From positions 4,284,407 to 4,348,406 of the forward strand of contig JAJEKV010000072.1 in the NCBI GenBank assembly GCA_021234155.1: a stretch of 64,000 bases of DNA. The letters run 5' to 3'. The DNA comes from Isoetes taiwanensis. Taxonomy: Eukaryota > Streptophyta > Lycopodiopsida > Isoetales > Isoetaceae. The position numbers and the translations under genes are program-made. The notes beneath the pieces were generated by a model that was given only the letters and a program-made list of their open reading frames with translations, did no database searches and was not told the DNA's origin. Positions within the stretch are counted from its first letter, which is position 1. Every line of letters begins with the position of its first letter. Positions 21,045-32,828 of the stretch are shown here, in pieces.

Positions 21045-23088
21045 TTTTTATGATCAATGCAAACCATAATATGGGCACTACGAATTTTGTTCCTCGTAAG
21101 AGTGAAGGACGTGTACTACCCATTCTAAACAATGGGTAGAAATATAGCATTCATCATTCCATGCATAAAGATGGGGACTCATCAGTTACCAAACAAAAGA
21201 ACACGGAGTGGCACTAAGATTCTAAATGCACAGCTTGCAATGAACTAAAGGAAGGTGGTGGATGGTGATGTTTAACTAGCCATATAGACTTTGAGACATC
21301 TTGATTCTTTTAAGTAAGCTCATGCTTACTTAACACAATGTTGTCAATATCCCATGTTGCTTTTCCAGTTGTCCACTCTTTTTGGTCACCTAGTTTCTTT
21401 TCTAAAGCCAAGGGAGCATTTAAGACAAGTGTCATAGTGGACCCTCCACATGTTTAACAAATGATTTTGTTTATTGGCTTTTGGATATTCAAAGAATTAA
21501 AGATGATGAGCTTGAAACATCGGTCCTTATTATTATGTGTTTGTTGGATTGGATAGGAAGGTTATGAAAGGAGTTTGCAACACATTGTAACTTTCACTTG
21601 TAAATAAAGTGCATAGCTTTTTATAACCAAAGGAATCGCCAAGAACTTTGGATGTCTTATTCATACAAGAAATTTGGTTGCCGCAAACATTTCTTTAGTT
21701 TCCAAACTTGTGGGGTTAGATCCTCTATTAATGTCCAACATTTTCTAATGGTTCCTTGCTTAGTAGTGAAATTTGTGCCAATTCATAAAAATACGAAATA
21801 TATGCCTAGACATGTGAGATTTAAACCTTACATGAAAATATATTTTCATTGAATTGCTAATGTCTTTGTTTTACATATGCATCCAACAACTTTGCTCATA
21901 CATGTTATAATTTAGTGAAAGGGTGAACAATTCAACCACATGAAAAAAATCATCGCCCAGTATTTAAATAGAATCTATACATTCTATATGCCTATGCCAT
22001 TAATAAATGATATCATGTAATAATGGCAAGAAGCACTCACGCATGTCAAATAAATATTAACATATTGGAAGCAACATGAACCGAAAGGAAGAACTACATC
22101 TAGCAAATATATTAGGACTTTGAGATTATATGGGAACAATAGATGGTGGAACTTGAGCTACTACACAAGTTACACTAGAAGCATAGGACATGGGATCTAT
22201 TGTAGTAGTAGAAACCAGAGACAATGAAAGAAGAAAATGTAAAAGAGGAGGAACATATAGTAAATTGTAAAGAAAAAAACATTAGAGGAGAGAACGTATA
22301 ATAAATTGTAGTTATAGGGTAAGCAAAAAATGAGGTGTCTAAAAACCTTTGAAAGATAAAGAGGCTAGAAAGCAAAATTTGTTTGATTAATGGGCTTTTT
22401 AAGAAAAATTTGAGATACATTGAAAGTGGCATTTCTGCCACTTCTGGGGCAATGTGAATGTGGACCTCTCAATTATTCTTTCAGTCGATCATTCTCACCG
22501 CCTGATTGCTAAGGTCAAGATGAGTTTTTATGGTAACATCTAATCCTTAATCGAGTAGTCTACTATTAGACGAAAAGGCCAATCCTTTTTTGTTTCTATC
22601 ATGACACATAAACTGCACATTCTTAATAAACTGTGTAGTTGTACTTCCCATTAACAATATGCATAGTAAACAGGTCATGAACAAAACAATTATCACTTAG
22701 GACACAGCATAATTTTCCAGAAAGTAGAATCTTGATTTTGAAGGTGGAAGTTCTAACACAACTATAATTCCAAAGCATAAGTCACTCTCACTTGTATAGT
22801 TCCAAAGCTTAAGTTACTGTTCACTTGCAATCACGATAGATTGGCTCCTGAGTAACTGCAATCTTCAAAGCTATTGACTTGCAGGGCATGAAAGATAGCT
22901 ATTGCTCAAACTTATGTGTGTCTAGACAAGTGCATTTGCAAAGTTTCAGAAACGAGCTCCATTAAGTTATGTGGTTCCGTTGAAAGGTCTTGAAAATAAG
23001 ATGCATTATTCACAAATATACTACACCAATTTATGTATTTCTAATAAGCCTGCACGGTTTTCAAGATGTGCTTAAACAATTGAAAGTA
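21045..23088. other. AT-rich intergenic, nothing recognised
   Basis: Short ORFs on both strands (for example 21652-21852 and 22441-22175) have no motif or splice support. I see no repeat of note. Confidence 0.4.
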
Positions 23089-23830
23089 TCTAGCATAATA
23101 ACAGGGGGTTTCCTTTGGATTTTTTGTACGTTTTTTATTAAGGTTTTATTAAGGTCATTATCATGCACACATAAATCCCACCTTGGCACCAGGGCCCCAA
23201 GCTTATTTGCTTGCTTCATTGTCCAGGAACAAGCTTGTAGCTATTGCATCAATTCGCACGGGGTCCTACAGGCTACGGATTGAGACAGGTAGATGGGAGC
23301 GGCCACAATTGCCGCGAGAAGCGAGGCTATGTGCCTGTTGCCAGTTACAGGTTATTGAAGATGAAAGCCATACTCTTCTGAGTTGCCCTGCTTTTGAGAT
23401 AGTCCAGAATCATTTTTTGACCTTAGCATTCCATTCCACGCTTCCACAACTTCTCAGAGCACCATCTGTGCATGACTTGGCATTATACATACTTGAGGTT
23501 CTAGATAAACATCTGCAATTACTGAGCCCTCAGTAGTCATTATCTCTGCTTGTCTAGTATCATCATTACTGCAAAGGTTTTTCCCTTGAAAACCTTTCGA
23601 GGCAGGGGTTTTTTAATCCTAGTAGTAATGATTGTACTAGCCCATTGTATGGGTCCCATGACCTATTGGTTTCCGTGGACATTAAAAAAACTATTCTATT
23701 CTATTCTATTCCTATGATTTGAATGATGTATTCACATGGATGTACTAAACAGTATTTCTAGAGTGCATCCCTTTCCCAGCCATTGATTTTAAAGAAGAGG
23801 GAAAATCGTGTGGTTTTAATTAGTGGCAGT
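23089..23830 (+). repeat. Repeat family R, copy 1, split by a LINE
   Basis: Starts TCTAGCATAATAACAGGGGG. It shares its left part (23089-23150) and right part (23713-23830, with AGTATTTCTAGAGTGCA) with the continuous copy at 27514-27720. The intervening 560 bases are a LINE 3' end, so the LINE landed inside this repeat. Confidence 0.65.
23155..23712 (+). mobile_element. LINE 3' end (family B), (TTCTA)n tail
   Basis: A 5'-truncated non-LTR retrotransposon. The ORF at 23183-23536 carries the C-terminal region: YRLRIETGRWERP, then CACCQLQVIEDESHTLLSCP, a CCHC-type zinc motif. The 3' UTR holds GGTTTTTCCC…TTTCGAGGC and 'GGTCCCATGACC', ending in ATTCTATTCTATTC. The same end occurs at 25316 (+) and 55937 (-). 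A microsatellite tail instead of poly(A) is typical of several LINE clades outside L1. Confidence 0.75.
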
Positions 23831-24399
23831 TCCTATTTTTGTAAACCATGTTTCTTGCATGCAGGCCCAAATACCTAGGATAATATCTACTTTAGGGTTA
23901 AAGGCGTGGCTTGGAGGAGTTGAAGCCGCCCATCTCTTCTTCGAATGGGTTAGGGAAAACTGTCCTTCCAGATGTAACAGGGCAGCAATTGTAACGATCC
24001 GGTAAAATTGACTTAAAAAGGCAGGTTGAGGTCACACTACCACAGGTTCATTGAACAATTCATTTTTCTTGTTTAAACTGTGATGCATTGCCTCAACCTG
24101 CATCAGTAAAGACTATGGCAGGTATATAGTGGAAGTAGATATATCTATTGCAGACAAACCTTGCTCTTTTTCATGTATATTTGAAAATCAAGCCTACATT
24201 TTAGCCAGGGAGTGGAATTCCCCTCTAATATGCAGGGGAATGCTTCCATCTATCTATGAGCAGCATCAGGCCGAAACGCGTTGCATGCCATGCAGAACAA
24301 CAGTCACAAAGCAGAGTTATATGACTGGGCCCATCAATGGGAGCTTGCCCTTTTGGGGTCGAGGTGGGGACCCATGGTGTGCCTCGCTACCTAAAATGA
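23831..24399. other. Possible more 5' part of a LINE; unresolved
   Basis: Short plus-strand ORFs (23823-24005 and 24129-24419). The latter lies just ahead of clear LINE coding sequence in another frame and may belong to it, but no motif is convincing. Confidence 0.3.
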
Positions 24400-25316
24400 T
24401 TTGGAGAAGGTACATATAAAGCCTTTTTGGCCCGAGCACTAGGGGTGAAGTCCACGATCCCGTATCAGATTCTTTTATAGGAGGCAGGTTTCTTACCTCT
24501 TCAGAGGACAAATTTAGATCAGCACATCATCTACTTCCAGAAGGTGGTTACTATGGAGTATGGACAATGCTCGCCTCCCTAGCCTGGCTTATGCCGTTGC
24601 AATAGGGCCACAATGCCTCAAGGCCTGTTGGAAGGAAAAGTGAGCTCAGTGGCTTGCCAAATGGAATATGCATGAGCACAAGTGCACACAGGTACAAACA
24701 GAAGCAAATCGGCAGAGCCTGAACAAGTCAAGTTAGCACTTTACCAGTGCCATGTGAATCCCTCATTGGAGCAGGGCCCCAAGGTTACCTGCATACTCAT
24801 CTACTTATGAAAAAGCATAGACTCATTGCCTCAATCAGCACAGGTGCATACCGCCTCCGCATTGAGACAAGCAGTTGAATTGGGGAACCACGGCAGGAAA
24901 GGCTCTGTAGATGCTATCAAATGGGAGCCAATGAAGATGAATGCCATATCCTACAGGGATGTCTAGCATATGACCAAATCTGAGTGCGCTATGCTGAGTT
25001 GGTCAGGCCTAGCCAGCCGCTACATGTCATACTTAGCGCGGCTTCGGTTTGGATACTGGGATCATACGTCCAGGAGGTAATGGATCTGCGGGACAACTCT
25101 GTCCCCGGACACACGCATGACTTAAATCTGTCTTGTTTCATATGTATACTTGTACAGTTTGACATCATTGTTATTATTGCAATGGTTTTTCCCGCGAAAA
25201 CATTTCGGGTTAGGGTTTTCTTAACCATGCAGTAATAAGTCTCTTGTGCTCTCTTTTTGGGTCTCATAGGCCGATTGGTCTCCGTGGGCGATAAAAATCT
25301 ATTCCATTCTATTCTT
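24400..25316 (+). mobile_element. LINE 3' end (family B), decayed second copy
   Basis: In changing frames this reads ALGVKSTIPYQILL, EAGFLPL, AGPQGYLHTHLLMKKHRLI, AYRLRIET and NEDECHILQGCLAYDQI. It is co-linear with the C-terminal part of the copies near 23.2 kb and 41.9-42.5 kb. The tail ends in CTATTCCATTCTATTC at 25301-25316. Stops and frameshifts show an old copy. Confidence 0.7.
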
Positions 25317-26049
25317 AAGATTTTGACTAAACACTCTCCAATTTTAGGGGTTCCTATCCAATGAATTTGCAGCTTAAAATTATAAGTTTAGATATGCATG
25401 AAAAGGTCCTGAATGTGTCCAAAGGGCCCGCACCAAAGAAACAATTGTCAAGATAGACAAGTTTGTATGAAGCTTTTTTTTCTTAGTCAAGACCCCGCCA
25501 CATGGAGGATTCATTCAAGAATAATGGGTACTTGGTGTAATGAGCATATGGGGTCCTTGTTCTCCCCATTTACCACCTGTCAGCCAAAATAGCCTGTTGA
25601 ATATATACTAAGGGCGAAGGTATGAAGCTCACATGAACATGGGACTTCATTTTGTGCATAGGACAAAATGTCCATAGTGGCCCAATACCCTGGAGTGGAC
25701 GCCTGAGGGGAACGTGTAGGACATCAACAAGCTTGAATGGATGGACATGGCAGAAGAAGAAAAGAATCCGGCTGAAGAAAGGAAGATGCAATTTCTTATG
25801 CTATTTAAGGTATATGTCACCCCACAAAATGGCGTCATTTTCAACCAAATCTCCTCCTCCTCTTAGTTTGTTGTTGTACAAAAACAAGCTTGAGTAAGCA
25901 ATGTGTCACCAATGATTAAGAGTATTGGGTAGCCGAGTCTAGAGTATTGGATGGAGCCTAACCTAATTAAACTACTCATAAGAAAGACATCTAACAAATC
26001 TATAAAAAATAAAAGTGAGATTCGGTTCAAGAACATGATTCAATGACCT
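25317..26049. other. No supported gene
   Basis: Overlapping short ORFs on both strands at 25570-25897 have no recognisable motif or intron borders. Confidence 0.35.
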
Positions 26050-26745
26050 TTGAAGTCTTTCATGTGTTTAGCGATAGCATATTCACATGAAGGATAGACT
26101 ATGATAGGCATTCTGGAATTGGAACAAGTAGATGCGAGCATGCATCCACGTGACAATGTGGAAGGCAAACTTTGGGGAGTGTCTGAATGGTGAGATTCAA
26201 GTCTATAAACGTAGAAGTTCTAGACATAGCTGCTTAGTTAAGAAGTGCTAGCGTAGCTGCTCAATTGCTAGCTATACATTATTTATATAAAAAATAATTT
26301 CAAGAAAATGAAATTGCATTAGTTCATTGGCTACTGACAAGATAATATCATGTTGTAGTGACTATTAAATAGGATGGCTCTATGGGGTGTTTAGCATATA
26401 AGCACAACTGCATGGTCTAAGCATATTTGGATGAATTGGACAAATCTTTGAAGAAATAGTGGTTGGATTGGAAAGTAAAATCTAGCATGGATAACGTAGA
26501 ATGAAAAGGTGGATTTAAGTGGATGGAACCGACATAAGAAAGTGATGAGTGGGTTGTGAAATTCCAAGCCGATGGCTACTAGTAGGATAACTCAAAAGCT
26601 TTGGTGTGTTTAGTTGATATACATACAACTTTGTGGTCTAGGCATATTCAAGTGAAGGATTTGTTATGACAGGCATTGAATATATATTTGAAGCAACAAA
26701 TTAGAATTGGAACAAGTAGAGTCCAACAAGCATCCAAGTGAGAAA
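26050..26745. repeat. Three degenerate copies of a local repeat
   Basis: Related blocks with 'GTGTTTAG', 'GCATATTCA', 'GAAGGAT', 'GACAGGCATT', 'AATTGGAACAAGTAGA' and 'GCATCCA' occur near 26056-26170 and 26602-26745, with a shorter one near 26388-26440. Non-coding. Confidence 0.5.
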
Positions 26746-26769
26746 AAAAAGTGAATGGGTCAATAAAAG

Positions 26770-27480
26770 AGGACTAAGAAGAAAATCTACTGCAGGATTT
26801 CTTCCCATAAAACACATAAGCAACTCATTCTCATCTTCAAATTCACGAGGCCACTTTGACATCTTCAACTTTGTCAAATCCATTTTGCAGCAATAGTTCC
26901 TTGAAATCTTTAGCATATTCTTGGAATTTACTAGAGGTTTCAGGAGCCCCTAGATGATCAAATTTAATTTTTAAATCTAAAGCAAGTGAAGGTGCAAGAC
27001 CAGAATATAGAAGGAAAAATGAAATGACCAATTGGTCTTTAGGATTAAGAGCTCGAAAGGCTGCTTTGATGGCTAATCCGGTGCGAGGAAACAAAACAAT
27101 TCAAAGCATAGAGTAAATTTTGTCCATGCTTGAATCAGGAATAGAATGGAGTGTCTGTCCATCTTCAACAAAAGCCTTAACACTTTGTTTGATTGAAGGG
27201 GCTTCATTGATGAGAGTTTTTTGAAGATGTATCATTTGGGACGACCAATCTATGGTGATCACATGGCGGATTCCCATCCGAGCAACTTGGATTGAGAGAT
27301 GGCTAGCGCCACATGCTACCTCCTGAACAATGGTGCTTTAAAGGAGGGCTCAGAAGAAGAGGATCTGTAGAATAATGGGCTAAATGATCTGCCGCTATAG
27401 TAATGAAGGCATCATTTGCTAGCATCCCATGCTTGGCTTCCTTCTATTTTCCACCTCAATGGTGGAGAAGAACCACAATG
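26770..27480 (-). pseudogene. SAM-dependent methyltransferase pseudogene
   Basis: On the minus strand, starting near 27440, it reads ND.FI.IAADHLAHYSTDPLL, then (after a frame change) ACGASHLSIQVARMGIRHVI. Next come TIDWSSQMI, VKAFVEDGQTLHSIPDSSMD and KIYSML, then a stop. Beyond it is 27094-26843: FPRTGLAIKAAFRALNPKDQLVIS and so on. This is the order of a class I methyltransferase fold: the SAM loop (normally GxGxG, here CGAS), acidic beta2 (IDWS), an E-D-G-Q beta3/4 loop, and the AFRxLxPxxxLVIS strand. A last frameshift leads to EDENELLMCFMGRNPA. The substrate is unknown. At least three lesions make it a pseudogene. Confidence 0.7.
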
Positions 27481-27513
27481 ATGTAGAAGGAGGAAGATGT
27501 ACCTCTATTAATA

Positions 27514-27720
27514 TCTAGCATTATAACAGGGGATTTTTTTTTGTGTTTTTGTACTGTTTTCTCTAAGGTTTTCATATGATTTGATGGTCGTATTTATCCA
27601 GGTGTACTAAATAGTATTTCTAGAGTGCACACTTTTGTAAGCCGTTGATTTTAGAAAATGGAGCAAATCCTGTGGTGGAGGCTTCTTTTGTGGTGGGTAT
27701 GGATATCCTCCCATTATTTT
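27514..27720 (+). repeat. Repeat family R, copy 2 (continuous)
   Basis: Begins A|TCTAGCATTATAACAGGGG and runs through AGTATTTCTAGAGTGCA to at least 27720. It is the uninterrupted reference for the split copy at 23.1-23.8 kb. An inverted copy of its start lies at 39936-39850. Confidence 0.65.
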
Positions 27721-28916
27721 TAGGGTAATTTTTAGGGTTGTGTGGATTATGGTGTGGTTTATGGGTTGCTAGGTCGAAGCATGAGCTATGACCTATAAAA
27801 AAAACAGGTAATGATTTAATATCTAGGGCTAATTCATCAGCTCAGATTCGAAGAAGTGCAGGGGCTTATTGTTACATGGTTGGAAAACCTATTTACAGAA
27901 GTTGTAAAGCGTGAAGTGCATCCCCACGCAGGTCAGCCTTTTCCATAAAAGCGACCACATCTCCAACAGATTTTTCGCCAGATGCTCGATTCGAAGAACC
28001 AAGCAGCAGCCTTTATTTTACGTGAAAAAAAACCTTGAGGGAGCCGCCGATGCATCCCGATTTTTTTTTAAGAAGATTGTATCTTCGTCCACCAAGTAAC
28101 TTCTGGTCAATTCGAGAGCTACCGCAATCAAACAGTCCGTGGTCCCTTTGAAATGATGTCTTAGAAGCCACATATATTTCCAGCTGATGCCAAGATTCAT
28201 CAACCCGCTTCGCACCATTCAAAATCACACAAAAAGTGCATCTCGCCGCCGGTTTTGGAGACCAAGCACTTTAACTATCGCATAAAACCGAAACCGTACG
28301 AAGATATATCCAGTGAAGATGCGGGAAAACTTAGGTATGTTATGCAGGAAAACATTTGTACTTTTGGATGCAGAGCAACATATCATCTCATTGCTTGGTC
28401 ATATAACATGCAATGCATGATCATCTCTTTGCTTGTAAGCTATGTGGCATAAGATGTCTGTTATTTGTTACTACTTTCTGGTTAAAAGTTTTTTAAGGAA
28501 TAGGTGTCAAAGACTCAATTAGCATTGGTGTTGACGTGATGGGTTAAGTCCCATTTCATTGTGATTCTACGTATCAGTTTGATGAAGGGAAATCAGAGGA
28601 ACTTGTTTACAGGGGCTCCTTATTGAATATGGGTTGCTTCTACAGTTCTGCTACGAGAAGCCTTAGCATGCACACCAAGCAGGAAAGGCTGCAAAGGATT
28701 TAACCATATCTGAATTCTCAGACTGATAATTATAGTGCATGCTTCATTTGCATATTCTTTATTGTTTATTAAGTGTTGCTTATTGCAGAAAGAAAGATTT
28801 GCTATTCCATGAGTTACTCTATTCTGGTATGTTGATATCTGGTTATGTTTTTAAGACTTTTGAAGTAGATATATTCAACATAAATGCATTATCGACAGTG
28901 GTTTTCTGTATCATAG
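27721..28916. other. No supported gene
   Basis: Short ORFs on both strands around 27911-28452. None has splice support or a motif I know. Confidence 0.35.
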
Positions 28917-29058
28917 TGTTCTTAGAAACACATTGTTCACATTTGAAATGTTGAAAAGTTCAAAGTTCAAATGTAATCAGGGATGTAATGTTGTGTTCTT
29001 AGAAAACAATTGTTGACATTTTAAATGTTGAAAAGTTCAAATGTATTCAAGGATGTAG
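28917..29058. repeat. Tandem duplication, about 76 bp
   Basis: GTGTTCTTAGAAA…, AAATGTTGAAAAGTTCAAA… and …GGGATGTA occur at 28917-28989 and again, with drift, at 28993-29058. Confidence 0.7.
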
Positions 29059-29356
29059 CTTCTGCTCAACGTCATGAAGGTGACTTAGATGTCTCAATCT
29101 AGTGGCATAAAGCTAAGCAGAACTACATCTCCAAACATCTTAAAAGCATTGATTAACAGGATTTTTAGTACCTCCATTAATCGAAGTAGGGTATTCGGAG
29201 TCTCAGACTTAAAGTCTAAATTTGGAGTCTATAGCTTATGCAATTTAAAATATATGATTTGCAATAACACATCATTCATTTTGTATTTTTATTTTCTTGT
29301 TTACCTCAAAGTTTATCTATCTTTGCTTTTTTTTTTTAATATAACAACCAACATAA

Positions 29357-29780
29357 CTACTATTAACATTAATTAACACAAACCATTACATTCAACATGT
29401 TTAAATTAAAATCCCCCTAAAACCCCCTTTGGTTTGGGTGCATATTCACACGGGGGTGACTCCGGGCAACGAGAGCTGTTGGATAGGCATATTCACCATT
29501 TATTCCTTAATCTACACCATACACAAAGTTCCTCATTTGTGGGGTATGGATGTACAGAATTTGTTATACTGTATAATAAGATTCGCAAAATACTATAAGA
29601 TTTGAGGTAATATACTATATGGTGTTGAGTTTGTACATGCAAAACATAATTATAGGGGCTCTCGCTGCCCTACGTCACCCCCCGTGTGAATATGCACCCA
29701 AACCAAAGGGGGTTTTAGGGGGATTTTAATTTAAACATGTTGAATGTAATGGTTTGTGTTAATGTTAATAGTAGTTGTTG
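29357..29780. mobile_element. Foldback/MITE-like long inverted repeat
   Basis: Arms of about 120 bases (29357-29476 and 29657-29780) are near-perfect inverted copies around a 180-base spacer. The arms carry CCCCCTAAAACCCCC…GGTTTGGGTGCATATTCAC and end outward in GTTAATAGTAGTT words. There is no ORF. It would fold into a strong hairpin if transcribed. Confidence 0.8.
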
Positions 29781-30526
29781 ACTAACAGATTTTATGTGTA
29801 TGTGATTCATTGATGGTTGGATTAATTGGATGGGTTAGATGCTTTGAATGGTTATTATACTGGCTGAGATATCTTAAATATAGGTCATAATGAGAAGAAT
29901 AAATCTTCTAGGTCTAACTAAAGAATAAAATGAGCATTCCATGATTAGATGAGTACGTCATTGTTAAACAGATCTTTTATTTTTCAGAAAATAAAGTATA
30001 GTTGACATTCCTTTTATTTGTTATTGAAGGCACCTAATACGTTTATACCCCACTCTCAAACAAAAAAAGCTTGTGGTGAATGGAAAGTGTCAATGAAGTC
30101 TAATATTTGTGGCAATTAAATAGCTAAATTGGTGTTAACTACGGAATTACAAAAGAAATCGTGTTATAATAATAGGAAGAAAAGACACTGATAACATCTA
30201 GTGACTTTTTCTTTATCAGGGATGTCTGTCCTTGGCCACACTATTAAGTCAGGGAGAATATACGCAATTGCAGCTTCTTTAAGGTTGTTGGACACATAAT
30301 GGGTAAGGCTTACAATGTACAATGGAGTGGAAGAATCATATGATTTTAAATACTATATAAAAAGGAGTCATGACATTTAAATACGAATAATAACATCATG
30401 ACTTCACATCGAATATATACTTTTGATGATCAGGAGAACTAGTCAACCATATTAAAATGTGCTCCAAACATACCATCTAAAAAATTCGTTTTTAATTTGG
30501 TGCTTAATGGCCCAACAAACATTACT
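29781..30526. other. AT-rich intergenic
   Basis: I see no gene and no repeat worth naming here. Confidence 0.35.
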
Positions 30527-31658
30527 CTTTGTATATAAATTAAGGGTGGATGGTCCCCTTTAAGTCCCAATATGCGTGTATCTTGCAGACAACATCATCA
30601 CTGTCAATGCTGGTCATGTAGAAATTAGATGCCTATACAAGTAAACCGATTTAAAAATTTGCTGAAATGCAAATTAATATCCCCCCCTCCCCCCAAAACA
30701 AAGGGGCCAATAATTCCACTTTATGAAATTGTCTTTCATGGGAGTTGACGGAGTATACATGATCAGAAAGGAAGACTAAATACATAGCGAATTCTCAGCC
30801 TCAATTTCATTGTTTTAACTATGGGAGTTCGTATAGAACGTATAGATATATGGATAGATAGCTAGGTATTTGAACATCCACCAAGACCTAGTTCATGGAA
30901 CGATACAATGAGCAATGCAAGAGTGATAAGCCAATCAAACTACTACGAAGAGAAGTGTCATGACACCTTGAGAAGTAAAAGTTCTTAAACTGCACATGTA
31001 TTATAATAATTGTCAATTTAAAGGCCTAAGAAATTGAATTGATTTGATTAGATTTGTATTATTATTTGGGAGAGACATGTCCAGACAAAGGCATCCCATA
31101 AACCAGCAAGAAGAGAAACAACTAGTTGGGGTGTGGTGTAGTTGTACATATTGATATGCAAAGAGTTGTAGAATTACATCCAATGTATTCGCACAAAACT
31201 ATAAATATAGATCTAAAACACACATTTTCCTACTAGCAAATGCCTTCACGCATTGTAAATCTAACCCATAACCACAAACTTAACACCATAGACAATGGCC
31301 ATTATGAAGAAACAAGATGACATTTGGTTTTCAATTATGATTGCTTCAGAGATGTTGACAATGGCGATTATGAAAAAACAAGATAACAATTGATTTTCAA
31401 TATGATTGTTTCACATATGTTGGGTAATAGGTCCACAATCATGTTCAATGCCCATGTTCATATTTATGTTCATATTTATGTTCATGTTTCATGTCCTTTG
31501 TATATAAATTAAGTGTGGATGGTCCCCATTAATCCCAATGTGTGTGTACCTCGCAGACAACGTCATCACTATCAATGCTGGTCATGTAGCAATTAGTTGT
31601 TGATACAAGTAAACCGAAATACAAACTTGCTGAAATGCAAATTAATATAATACACCCC

Positions 31659-31691
<33 letters not shown>

Positions 31692-32450
31692 AAGGGGGGG
31701 GAGGGGGCAATAATTCCACTTTATGAAATTGCTCTTCCTGGCAGTTGACGGAGTATACGTGATCAGAAAGGAAGTCAAATGAGACTAAATACATAGCAAG
31801 TTCTCAGCCTCAATTTTATTATTTTAACTAATAGAATGTATAGATAGATGGATAGATAGGTAGGTATTTTAACATCCACTAACATCTAGTTCATGGGACG
31901 ATACAATGAGCAAATCAAACTATTAAGTGTCATGACACCTTGAAAGGTGAAAGTTCTTAAATGCACATGTATTATTGTCGATTTAAAGGCCTAAGGAATT
32001 AAATTGATTTGATTTATTTGATGTATTATTATTTTGAAGGGTGGATTTTGGGAGAGACATGTCCAGACAAAGGCATCCCATAAACCAGCAAGAAGAGAAA
32101 CAACTATTGGGGCGTGGTGTAGTTGTACATGTTGATATGCCAACAGGTCGTAGAATTATATCCAATTTATTCGCACAAAACTATAAATTTGGATCTAACA
32201 CACACACATTTTCCTACTAGCAAATGCCTTCATGCCATTGTAAATCTAACCCATAACCACAAAATTGACACCATAGACAATGGCGATTATGAAGAAACAA
32301 GATAACAATATGATTGCTTCAGAGATGTTGGGTGATTGTGGACACTTAGACAATGGTGATTATGAAAAAACAAGATAACAATTGGTTTTCAATATGATTG
32401 TTCCAGAGATGTTGGGTAATAGGTCCACAATCATGTTCAATGCCCCCATT
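30527..32450. repeat. Tandem segmental duplication, about 970 bp unit
   Basis: 30527-31488 and 31495-32450 are homologous throughout. The word GCAGACAACRTCATCACT lies at 30585 and 31553 (offset 968), and AATCATGTTCAATGCCC ends both (offset about 992). Between them the copies share GATAGATAGNTAGGTATTT and GACATGTCCAGACAAAGGC. The second copy has gained a long A run then G run (31658-31707). Shorter internal repeats (GACAATGGCGATTATGAA) recur near the end of each. No gene is seen. It lies just 3' of the P450. Confidence 0.85.
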
Positions 32451-32504
32451 CTTTCCAATCTTTATCATTTTCTTTGCAAAGCAATTATCATTATTGTACT
32501 AATT

Positions 32505-32750
32505 TCTTTTTCTTTTTGAAAGATATGAGCCTTTATTATCCACAGAAAGTTACAAACAAAGTAGAATGGGGACTAAAAACTTAGTGGAGAAAATGTCCAC
32601 TAGAGCAAATCCACCCCACCCAGATGCAACATCTAAACAATGTGAGAGGAAGCAAAAGCCCATGACTTAAATGTGAATGTGAAGGTAGTGCTCCCAGATA
32701 CGGCTCTTTATATATTTCATCATGAATTGATGAGCATCTTCACCTATAAT
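32505..32750 (-). mobile_element. L1 LINE 3' UTR fragment
   Basis: It matches the 3' end of the L1 at 14.1-14.4 kb: GAGCCTTTATTATCC, then GGGGACTAAAAACTTAGTGGAGAA and CCACTAGAGCAA (in parts). This is a short, 5'-truncated older copy between the segmental duplication and the P450. Confidence 0.7.
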
Positions 32751-32828
32751 TCAAATCTTTGATGTCCTAGTAGGTATATACATTTATGCAGTATCACTAG
32801 GACAAGCTTATTTAGATATCATTAATAC

